Shown: in pieces, positions 7,029 through 13,729 of the stretch
Layout of the letters: each line of letters begins with the position of its first letter
Numbering within the stretch: position 1 is the stretch's first letter
Assembly: GCA_013362195.1 (NCBI GenBank)
Contig: JABFWM010000346.1
Span: 1-16,350 of the forward strand
Length of the DNA: 16,350 nucleotides
Source of the DNA: Acidobacteriota bacterium
GTDB lineage: Bacteria; Acidobacteriota; Vicinamibacteria; Vicinamibacterales; 2-12-FULL-66-21
Reading direction: 5' to 3'
Translations under genes and position numbers: made by a program
The notes under the pieces: generated by a model
What the model was told of the DNA's origin: nothing
The model's database searches: none
Seen by the model: the letters and a program-made list of their open reading frames with translations, nothing else

Positions 7029-7969
7029 GCCCGGTCCGGGTCCGGAACCTCGCCGCCCGAGGCCATGAGTTTCAGGTACACCTCTTCGAGCGTCGGCTCT
7101 TCGTCGAACACTTCCCGGATCGCGGCCCCTGCGTCCACGAGCGCCCGGACGATCGCCGGCGCCGTGCGATCCGGCACGTCGATCAGCATCGACAGCTCGG
7201 TGCCGTGGATGCGCACGTCCTGGCCGCCCGCGCGCGCGGCCACGCCCGCCAGGTGCGGGAGCGGCGGATCGGACGTCACCAGGCGTACGCGCAGCCGGCG
7301 TCCGAACACATCGCGGCGGAGCGCCGCCGGCGCGCCAATCGCCACCAGCGTGCGATTCACGAGGCCGACGCGATCCGCCAGACGTTCGACCTCGTCGAGA
7401 TTGTGCGTCGACACCACGACCGTCCGCCCCTTCCGCCGCAGCCCCGACAGCAGGTCGCGAACCGTGCGCGACATCGCCGGATCGAGATTGGCGGTCGGTT
7501 CGTCGAGCAGGACGACGTCGGGATCGTGCACGAGCGCCCGGGCGAGCGCGAGCTTCTGCTTCATCCCCTTCGACAGGAGCGCGGCGCGGTCGCCGCGGCG
7601 GTCCGAGAGATCGAACGTGCGCAGCACGCGGTCGACGGCGCCCTGGCGATCGCGGACGCCAAACAGCTTCGCGTAGACGAGCAGGTTCTCCTCGACGGTG
7701 AGGAGGTCCCAGAGGCCGGGCGTTTCGGTCATGAAGCCGATGCGCGCGCGCAGCGACGCCGCGGAGGCGCGCGTGAACGCCCGTCCGTCGATCGCCACGT
7801 CACCGGAGGTCGGGGGAATCAGGCCGCCGATCATCCGGAGGGTCGTCGTCTTGCCGGCGCCGTTCGGCCCGAGGAGGCCGAAGACCTCGCCCGGCCGCAC
7901 GTCGAACGACACGTCCTCGACCGCGACCCGATCGCCGAAGCGGCGCGTGACATGGCTGACCGTGACCAC
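7025..7969 (-). CDS. ABC transporter ATP-binding protein (NatA-like)
   Basis: A 314-residue ATPase that powers the adjacent permease. Walker A is GPNGAGKTT (34-42). The Q-loop position reads MTETPGLW, without a clear glutamine. The signature is LSKGMKQKL (132-140), the variant common in NatA and drug-export ATPases instead of LSGGQ. Walker B is VVLLDE (152-157), with catalytic Glu157 and the H-loop His189 in STHN. Residues after about 215 form a C-terminal extension ending EVYLKLM, usual in this group. The only possible start is GTG at 7969, because an in-frame TGA lies two codons upstream. No Shine-Dalgarno is seen, but TACGAT sits 6 nt ahead, suggesting a leaderless mRNA. It is transcribed divergently from the csoR-like gene. 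Confidence 0.92.
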   Translation of the reverse strand: MVTVSHVTRRFGDRVAVEDVSFDVRPGEVFGLLGPNGAGKTTTLRMIGGLIPPTSGDVAIDGRAFTRASAASLRARIGFMTETPGLWDLLTVEENLLVYAKLFGVRDRQGAVDRVLRTFDLSDRRGDRAALLSKGMKQKLALARALVHDPDVVLLDEPTANLDPAMSRTVRDLLSGLRRKGRTVVVSTHNLDEVERLADRVGLVNRTLVAIGAPAALRRDVFGRRLRVRLVTSDPPLPHLAGVAARAGGQDVRIHGTELSMLIDVPDRTAPAIVRALVDAGAAIREVFDEEPTLEEVYLKLMASGGEVPDPDRA

Positions 7970-7975
7970 GCGTCA

Positions 7976-7981
7976 ATCGTA
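7976..7981 (-). promoter_or_regulatory. possible -10 element for a leaderless exporter mRNA
   Basis: TACGAT on the minus strand ends 6 nt before the GTG start of the ATPase gene. That is the spacing of -10 boxes for leaderless transcripts (TANNNT close to the start codon). No -35 is convincing. The missing ribosome-binding site and the upstream in-frame TGA fit this reading. Confidence 0.3.
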
Positions 7982-8051
7982 GACCGGCCGCCGACCGTCC
8001 TGCGTTACCGGGGCCTCGGCGTCCTGCTCGTGCCCTACCACTTTCGGCCTA

Positions 8052-8080
8052 TGGTCAGCGGAGGGGACCAGGGGTATAGT
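8052..8080 (+). promoter_or_regulatory. possible promoter and operator of the csoR-like gene
   Basis: TGGTCA (8052-8057), a 17-bp spacer and TATAGT (8075-8080) make a weak -35/-10 pair ahead of the csoR-like gene. The -10 is part of AGGGGTATAG, next to G-rich sequence and followed by a run of eight C (8090-8097). CsoR-family operators combine ATA or TAC ends with G/C tracts, so autoregulation here is plausible but unproven. Confidence 0.35.
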
Positions 8081-8115
8081 TTCGAACGGCCCCCCCCGAT
8101 GAAGAAGCAGGACCG

Positions 8116-8391
8116 ATGTTGGACGAATCCCAACAGCAGTCAATTGTCACGCGTCTGAACCGTATCGAAGGACAGGTCCGAGGGATCCGCCGGATGGTGC
8201 AGGAGCCGCGGCTCTGCGTGGAGATTCTGCAGCAGCTCTCCGCCGCAGAGGCCGCACTGAACCGTATCAGCCTGGCAGTGTTCAAGTTCCACGTTGAACG
8301 CTGCGTCCCCGACGGCATCAGCAAGGGGGAGCCGGAGCGCGCCAAGCAGCTGACAGAGCTCGTCGATATCTTCGACCGCTTCGCCAAGTAA
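8116..8391 (+). CDS. CsoR/RcnR/FrmR-family transcriptional repressor
   Basis: A 91-residue all-helical DNA-binding repressor of the DUF156 family. RLNRIEGQVRGIRRMV (13-28) is the family signature. Metal or thiol ligands are Cys34, His59 and Cys63, the C-H-C set and spacing of copper-sensing CsoR; FrmR and RcnR differ at the last position or need an extra N-terminal His. Copper (I) sensing or persulfide sensing are both possible, and the sequence does not decide. The ATG has AGGA at short spacing. It sits between a divergent ABC exporter and a downstream TonB-dependent receptor on the same strand (255 bp gap); either could be a target. Full length for the family, with no defects seen. Confidence 0.9.
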   Translation: MLDESQQQSIVTRLNRIEGQVRGIRRMVQEPRLCVEILQQLSAAEAALNRISLAVFKFHVERCVPDGISKGEPERAKQLTELVDIFDRFAK

Positions 8392-8403
8392 ATCGCGATC
8401 GGA

Positions 8404-8441
8404 CGGACGCACATCGATCCGCGCGGGGCGATGTGTGTCCG
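8404..8441. other. 13-bp stem-loop after the csoR-like gene
   Basis: CGGACGCACATCG (8404-8416) pairs with 8429-8441 over 13 positions with one G-U pair and a 12-nt loop, starting 12 nt after the csoR-like stop. There is no T-tract, so an intrinsic terminator is doubtful; it could be an mRNA-end structure or a binding site. The rest of the 8392-8646 gap shows only a weak TTGCAA/CATAGT pair (8541-8570). Confidence 0.45.
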
Positions 8442-8646
8442 CATCCGGACGACCCGCGCTCGTCGTCCGCCCCGGCGGATCCTTTCGGACCTCACCCTAC
8501 CTGTTGCCCTAAACCGCCGCGTGTGTGCGACATATAGCACTTGCAAAGTCGGCAACTCTGCCTGCATAGTGTGCTGTCGGTTCGTCCGGTACCGTACACC
8601 GTCCGAAAGCGAGCTATTCGTTCGGTCTTCTTCTGGGAGGATGGAG

Positions 8647-11523
8647 ATGAGGATAGCAATAGCCAGGCTGATGGTGTGCGCCGCCATGCTGGCGTGCGGC
8701 GCACTTCCATCGATGGCGCAGGTCTCGACCGGCCGCATCGACGCGACCGTCGCCGACAGCACGGGCGCCGTGCTCCCCGGGGTCACCGTCGATATCAGGG
8801 GACCGCAGAACCAGTCGTCGGTCACTGATGCGATGGGTGAGGTGCACTTCCTCAATCTCGCCCCCGGCACCTACACCGTGACCGCCAAGCTGTCAGGCTT
8901 CAGCGATTACCTGAACAAGAACGTCGTCGTCGGGACGGGCGCAAGCGTGCCGCTGCGCGTCGGGCTGGCCGTGGCCGGCGTGGCCACCCAGGTGACCGTC
9001 ACGGGCGAGACGCCCGTCGTCGACACGAAGAAGATGACGACGGCCACCAACGTGTCGATCGAGGAACTCCAGAACATCCCGTCGTCGCGCGACCCGTGGG
9101 TCGTCCTGCAGACCGTGCCCGGGGTCATCGTCGATCGCGTGAACGTCGGCGGCGCCGAGTCAGGGCAGCAGTCGAACTATCAGGCCAAGGGCGCGGGCGG
9201 CGGCGAGAACACGTGGAACATGGACGGCATCGCCATCACCGACATGGCGGCGCTCGGCTCCACCCCGACCTACTACGACTTCGACATGTTCCAGGAAATG
9301 CAGGTGACCACCGGCGGCGCCTCCGTGCAGAGCGCGACCCCCGGCGTGCAGTTGAACATGGTGCTGAAGAGCGGCACGAACACGCCGCACGGCAACACGC
9401 GCATTTATTTTGAAAACGAAGATCTCCAGTCGAACAACATGCCCAGCGATCTCGCGGCCACGATCGGCGGCAAGAGCGGCAAGGGCAACCGCATGCATCA
9501 GTACAAGGACTACGGGTTCGATCTCGGCGGCCCGATCCTCAAGGATCGCCTGTGGGCGTGGGGCGCGATGGGCAAGACCCACGTCGACCTGATCACGCTC
9601 AGCGGCGCGCACGATCGCACCGAGCTGCAGGACAATTCCTTCAAGGCGACGGGCCAGGTCGCCAACGGCATCCGCGCGAACTTCACCTACTTCCGTGGCA
9701 ACAAGGAGAAGTTCGGCCGCGGCGCCTCGCCGACGCGCGCGCCCGAGGCGACGTTCGATCAGACCGGTCCGACCGACATGTTCAAGGGCGAAGCCAACTT
9801 CGTCGTCGGCAACAACCTCTTTATCGCGGCAAAGGCCGCGCACGTCAGCGGCGGCTTCAGCCTGACCGCCGAAGGCGGGCACGACAAGCAGCAGTACATC
9901 GACGATTCGGGGGTCACGCGGGGAACGGCGGATACCTACGCCACCGACCGTCCGCAGAACACGGTGGCCATCGACGGCAACACCTTCAAGGGCCGCCACG
10001 AGCTGAAGTTCGGGTTCGGCTGGCGGAAGGCGGTGGTGGATTCGACCGATACGTATCCGGGCAACGGCACCATCAGCCAGCACATCGGGTATCCCGACAT
10101 GCTGGTCACCATCAAGCGCGATTGGGCCGCCCGCACCGACGGCGTGTATTCGAACGCCTACGTCGGCGACACCTGGACGATGAACCGCGCGACGGTGAAT
10201 CTCGGTCTCCGCTGGGATCGGCAGGCAGGGTCGCTTGGCGCGGGTTCGGTGCCCGCCAGCCCGGTCCTTCCCGATCTGCTGCCGGCGGTGACGGCGTCGC
10301 CGGTGAAGAACGCCATCGTCTACAACTCGGTGACGCCGCGCGTCGGCCTGACCTACGCGCTCGACGACAACCGGAAAACGATTGCGCGCGCGAGCTATGC
10401 CGCCTTCGCGTCACAGCTCGGGGCGGCGACGGCCGGCGTGATCTCGACGATTCAGTACACCGGGATCTACTACTACGCCGTCGACCTGAACGGCGACAAG
10501 GTCGCGCAGACCAACGAGATTCTGTTCAATCTCGGCAACCAGGGATATTACGGCTTCGATCCGACCGATCCCACGCGTCTGACGACCGTCAACCAGATTG
10601 GCAGCTACAAGACGCCGATCACGCATGAAGTGCTGGCCGGCATCGATCACGAGCTGATTACGAACTTCGGCATCAGCGGCACGTTCACGTGGCGGCACTT
10701 CCAGAACATCAACTGGAACAGCCTCATAGGCGTGGATGCGTCCGACTACACGCAGACCGGCACCTGCTCGAGCACGAGCGGCGTCTGCGCATCGCTCGCG
10801 CAGAACCCGGTCGGCGCCTTCAACGTGCCGTTCTATGCGTTGAACCCCGGCGCGGTGCCTCCGGGCGGCGGCACCAGCTTCGAACGGCGGCAGGGATATC
10901 ACCAGCGCTATCTCGGGTTCGAGCTGAGCGCGATCAAGCGCATGTCGAACCGGTGGATGGCGCGCTTTGGGTTCTCCACCAACGATCATCGTGAGTACTT
11001 CGACGGTCCGCAGGCGCTCGACGATCCGACGCCGCGCCGCGTCTCGGGGTCGCTGCTGACGATCAACAAGGACGGCGGGCTCGTCGTGACGGCGACGTCG
11101 GGCAGCGGCAAGAGCGGCATCTTCATGGTGCTGCCGAAGTACCAGGTCGTCGCGAACGGGATGTTCCAGGCGCCGTGGGGCATCAACCTCGGCGCGAACT
11201 GGCTGCTGCGCCAGGGCTACGGCATGCCCTACTTCCGCAGCCAGGTCACGACCGGCGATCCGCTCGCCAACCGCAAGAGCGTCGTGCTCGTGAACGACGT
11301 CGGCGACTTCCGCCTGCCGAAGGTCAGCTCGTTCGACGCGCGCGTCGAGAAGGCGATCAAGCTGCAGCGCGCCACGATCGCGGTCGACCTCGACATGTTC
11401 AACCTCTTCAACAACGCGACGGTGCTCGGACGTCAGTACGATCTGCGCGTGACCACCGCGAACAAGGTCCTGGAGATCATGAACCCGCGGATTCTGCGGC
11501 TCGGCGCGCGGTTTACGTTTTAG
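8647..11523 (+). CDS. TonB-dependent receptor with carboxypeptidase-regulatory domain (Oar-like)
   Basis: A 958-residue outer-membrane protein. The start is the ATG at 8647, with GGGAGG 6 nt ahead; an ATG at 8641 directly abuts that site. The signal peptide (LMVCAAMLACGALPSMAQ) cleaves near residue 24. A carboxypeptidase-regulatory-like beta domain follows (about 26-105: GRIDATVADSTGAVLPGVTV, split by further variable loops), then QVTVTGETPVV and the plug (about 125-245, with VPGVIVDR and NMDGIAITD), then a long beta-barrel to the terminal aromatic GARFTF. No clear TonB box. Such receptors are numerous in Acidobacteria; they import large or scarce substrates using TonB energy, and the ligand here is unknown. 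A strong terminator follows. The csoR-like gene upstream may regulate it, but that is only context. Confidence 0.92.
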   Translation: MRIAIARLMVCAAMLACGALPSMAQVSTGRIDATVADSTGAVLPGVTVDIRGPQNQSSVTDAMGEVHFLNLAPGTYTVTAKLSGFSDYLNKNVVVGTGASVPLRVGLAVAGVATQVTVTGETPVVDTKKMTTATNVSIEELQNIPSSRDPWVVLQTVPGVIVDRVNVGGAESGQQSNYQAKGAGGGENTWNMDGIAITDMAALGSTPTYYDFDMFQEMQVTTGGASVQSATPGVQLNMVLKSGTNTPHGNTRIYFENEDLQSNNMPSDLAATIGGKSGKGNRMHQYKDYGFDLGGPILKDRLWAWGAMGKTHVDLITLSGAHDRTELQDNSFKATGQVANGIRANFTYFRGNKEKFGRGASPTRAPEATFDQTGPTDMFKGEANFVVGNNLFIAAKAAHVSGGFSLTAEGGHDKQQYIDDSGVTRGTADTYATDRPQNTVAIDGNTFKGRHELKFGFGWRKAVVDSTDTYPGNGTISQHIGYPDMLVTIKRDWAARTDGVYSNAYVGDTWTMNRATVNLGLRWDRQAGSLGAGSVPASPVLPDLLPAVTASPVKNAIVYNSVTPRVGLTYALDDNRKTIARASYAAFASQLGAATAGVISTIQYTGIYYYAVDLNGDKVAQTNEILFNLGNQGYYGFDPTDPTRLTTVNQIGSYKTPITHEVLAGIDHELITNFGISGTFTWRHFQNINWNSLIGVDASDYTQTGTCSSTSGVCASLAQNPVGAFNVPFYALNPGAVPPGGGTSFERRQGYHQRYLGFELSAIKRMSNRWMARFGFSTNDHREYFDGPQALDDPTPRRVSGSLLTINKDGGLVVTATSGSGKSGIFMVLPKYQVVANGMFQAPWGINLGANWLLRQGYGMPYFRSQVTTGDPLANRKSVVLVNDVGDFRLPKVSSFDARVEKAIKLQRATIAVDLDMFNLFNNATVLGRQYDLRVTTANKVLEIMNPRILRLGARFTF

Positions 11524-11555
11524 GCCGTCCGCAGCACTTCACCAGGCCAGGCCAC

Positions 11556-11589
11556 AGCCCGGGACTGAACGTCGGTCCCGGGCTTTTTT
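11556..11589 (+). terminator. intrinsic terminator of the receptor gene
   Basis: AGCCCGGGAC (11556-11565) and GTCCCGGGCT (11575-11584) form a perfect 10-bp GC-rich stem with a 9-nt loop, followed by a run of six T (11584-11589). It lies 32 nt after the receptor stop codon. A textbook Rho-independent terminator. Confidence 0.93.
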
Positions 11590-11598
11590 ATGTGGCAC

Positions 11599-11644
11599 CA
11601 CGGATACACACGGATACCGGACTGCGCGATCGGTGCCGATCGCG
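11599..11644. repeat. CACGGATAC direct repeat and a 20-bp inverted repeat
   Basis: CACGGATAC occurs at 11599-11607 and 11609-11617 with a 10-bp period. Just after it, CGCGATCGG (11625-11633) and its reverse complement (11636-11644) flank 2 bp, giving a near-perfect 20-bp palindrome. Both lie between the terminator and the lipoprotein gene; TATGAT at 11680-11685 may be that gene's -10. A regulator site or a structured leader is possible. Confidence 0.6.
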
Positions 11645-11724
11645 GAGTCGCGGCGGCCCTGCACGCCGAAGCCGAATAGTATGATTCGGTCGGTGGTGTG
11701 CCAGCGCTGCCGGAGGGGCCGGGC

Positions 11725-13593
11725 ATGTCGCGTTCGAGGGCCGTCATTCTTGCCGCAACGGTTGCCGTCGTCGCTGCCGCGTGCGGCGGCAGCAGTGGAA
11801 GCGGCGGCCAGACGCCGCCTCCGTCAGGCGGCGGCGGTGGAGGCGGCGGCGCGAATCCGTGTACGACCGCGCTGACCGCGAGCGATACCGAAGCCGGATC
11901 CGTGGGGCTGGTCGCCGGCGGCCAGAGTGGAGCGGTCACCGACAAGAAGGTCCTCGTCGACGGCAGTCCGCGAGGGCGTGCGCTCGAGGCGCTGTGGATG
12001 CACGACGCTGCCGCGCAGCAGCGCAGGGACGCGGCCGCTTCCGTCCGCAGCCAGAGCGAAGACGCGGGCGCGCGCGCGATCACGGCTCCTGCGCCGGTCG
12101 CCGAAGACATCGGCGACATCGCGATCCTGCCGGACACGGGGAATCTCGTGCTGCCCGCCAATCAGCTCGACATCGCCGGCAGCGGCCTGCGCTTCACGCG
12201 CAGCGGCCCGGCGGCCTACACCATCACGAAGATCGACAACACCTTCCGCAGCACCCTCGGCACGCGCCTCACGCTCAACGACGACGACAGCGCCCAGAAC
12301 GATGTGCGATTCGCGTTCCCGTTCTACGGTACGACCCAGACCACGGCGTTCGTCAACTCGGACGGCAACATCACGTTCGGCGAACCCGACAAGGCCAGCA
12401 CCGAACGAAACGTGGCGCGCCTGCTGACCGGGCCCCCGCGTGTCTCGCCGTTCCTCGCCGACCTCGATCCGTCGGCGGGCACCGGCCGCGTGTTCGTCAA
12501 CGCCGCGGCGGACCAGTACACGGTGACGTGGTGCGGCGTGCGCGGCTTCGACACGACCCAGACCGTCACCGCGCAGGCGACCCTGCTGCCGGACGGCACG
12601 ATCGAATTCAAGTACGAGACGATTCAGCTGGGCGACGCCGTCGTCGGCCTCTCGCCCGGCCAGACCGGTACCTTCACCACGATCAACCTGAACGTGGCAT
12701 CGCCGGCCACCGGCAGCGGCGCGCTCGGTGAGCGCTTCGCGCGGTCGCCGTCGATCGACACGGTGGCGATCGGGCGGGCATTCTTTCAGACGCATCCCGA
12801 CAACTACGATCAGATCCTGATCTGGACCGACCAGCGGCTGATCCGCGATGCCTTCGCGTACGAGCTGACGGTCGCGAACGAGATCCGCGGGCTCGGCGTC
12901 GACATCTACGATCTGTCGCACGACTTCGGCAGCGGCGGCCGGCTGCGCTCCGTCGTCGTGATGGATTCCATCGGCAAGTACCCCGACGATCCGAACCAGA
13001 AGTTCCTCGGCGAGAACACGGCGATGAGCGTCATCGGGCAGGAGGTCGGCCACCGCTGGCTCGCCTACATGGAGTTTCGCGATCACACCGGCGCGCGATC
13101 CGACGTGCTGCTCGGCCGCGACCTCGCGCACTGGAGCTTCTTCTTCGACTCGGACGCCTCCGTCATGGAGGGCAACGACATCGAGGATCTCGGCGGCGGG
13201 CAGTTCCGCACCATCGAGGCGGTGAAGCGCTACAGCCGGCTCGATCAATATGCGATGGGGCTGGTCCCGCCGAGCGCGGTGCCGTCGTTCTTCTATGTCG
13301 AGAGCCCGGTGTCGACGAAGGCGCGCGAGGACGCGCCGCAGATTGGCGTGACGTTCAGCGGCACGCGGCGCGAGGTGCTCGTCGACGACGTGATTGCGAT
13401 CCACGGCGCGCGCAGTCCGTCGTCTGCCGAGTCGCCGAAGGTGCACCGGCAGGCCTTCATTCTGCTCGTCAGCGCCGGACGATCGACCGATGCGGGCCAG
13501 GTCGCGAAGATCGATCTGTTCCGGCGGACGTGGGAAGGGTTCTTCCTGGAGGCGACCGAAGGGCGGATGACGGCGATCACGCGGCTGCGCTAA
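11725..13593 (+). CDS. lipoprotein with nidogen-like and degenerate metalloprotease-like regions
   Basis: A 622-residue secreted lipoprotein. The ATG at 11725 has GGAGGGG ahead. The signal ends AVVAAAC with lipid-accepting Cys20, then a glycine-rich tether (22-43). Residues about 175-320 resemble nidogen-like (NIDO) regions, with FAFPFYGTT and FVNSDGNITFGE. The C-terminal half looks like a zinc metallopeptidase of a family I know only as hypothetical proteins of Acidobacteria and Myxobacteria: a VIGQEVGHRW motif (436-445), AHWSFFFDSDASVMEGND (468-485) and a RYSRLDQYAMGL stretch. The first zinc ligand of HExxH is Gln439 here, while Glu440 and His443 remain; one base change (CAC or CAT to CAG) would explain it. 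So the protein may be catalytically inactive or use another ligand. The substrate is unknown. It is convergent with the VWA gene. Confidence 0.82.
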   Translation: MSRSRAVILAATVAVVAAACGGSSGSGGQTPPPSGGGGGGGGANPCTTALTASDTEAGSVGLVAGGQSGAVTDKKVLVDGSPRGRALEALWMHDAAAQQRRDAAASVRSQSEDAGARAITAPAPVAEDIGDIAILPDTGNLVLPANQLDIAGSGLRFTRSGPAAYTITKIDNTFRSTLGTRLTLNDDDSAQNDVRFAFPFYGTTQTTAFVNSDGNITFGEPDKASTERNVARLLTGPPRVSPFLADLDPSAGTGRVFVNAAADQYTVTWCGVRGFDTTQTVTAQATLLPDGTIEFKYETIQLGDAVVGLSPGQTGTFTTINLNVASPATGSGALGERFARSPSIDTVAIGRAFFQTHPDNYDQILIWTDQRLIRDAFAYELTVANEIRGLGVDIYDLSHDFGSGGRLRSVVVMDSIGKYPDDPNQKFLGENTAMSVIGQEVGHRWLAYMEFRDHTGARSDVLLGRDLAHWSFFFDSDASVMEGNDIEDLGGGQFRTIEAVKRYSRLDQYAMGLVPPSAVPSFFYVESPVSTKAREDAPQIGVTFSGTRREVLVDDVIAIHGARSPSSAESPKVHRQAFILLVSAGRSTDAGQVAKIDLFRRTWEGFFLEATEGRMTAITRLR

Positions 13594-13597
13594 GGGC

Positions 13598-13727
13598 GGC
13601 TCACGGGCTTACGGCTCAGGACTCAGGGTGGGTACATAGGCCGATGCCCCGAGCCGTGAGCCCTGAGCCCTGAGCCGGCCTGAGTCCTGAGCCCTGAGCC
13701 GGCCTGAGTCCTGAGCCCTGAGTCCTG
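13598..13727. repeat. CCTGAG-type repeats at the convergent gene junction
   Basis: The 136 bp between two convergent stop codons consist mostly of short words CCTGAG, CCTGAGTCCTGAG and GAGCCCTGAG. A 24-bp unit starting CCCTGAGCCGG is repeated exactly in tandem (13668-13691, 13692-13715), followed by a partial third. CTCAGGACTCAGGG at 13615-13628 is the inverted form, so the stretch can fold back on itself. It may act as a bidirectional terminator; no T-tract is present. Confidence 0.85.
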
Positions 13728-13729
13728 CA

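Noticed and set aside
8431..8490. Possible short gene or riboswitch between csoR and the receptor
   Set aside because: Only simple stem-loops are visible; no conserved riboswitch core or coding pattern was recognised.
8431..8646. N-terminal extension of the receptor frame
   Set aside because: The extension is basic and cysteine-rich without any domain, while a signal peptide with a proper ribosome-binding site begins at 8647.
8992..9002. GTGACCGTCAC inside the TonB-dependent receptor, same core as the 24-bp element
   Set aside because: The GGAA and TTCC ends are missing and it encodes the conserved QVTVTGE segment of this receptor family with ordinary GC-ended codons; coding coincidence.
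11824..13446. Long minus-strand open frame opposite the lipoprotein gene
   Set aside because: Antisense shadow with no recognisable domain; the plus-strand gene has a lipobox and conserved motifs.
13651..13727. Possible CRISPR array
   Set aside because: The units are contiguous 24-bp tandems built of smaller words without unique spacers, and no cas gene is present.
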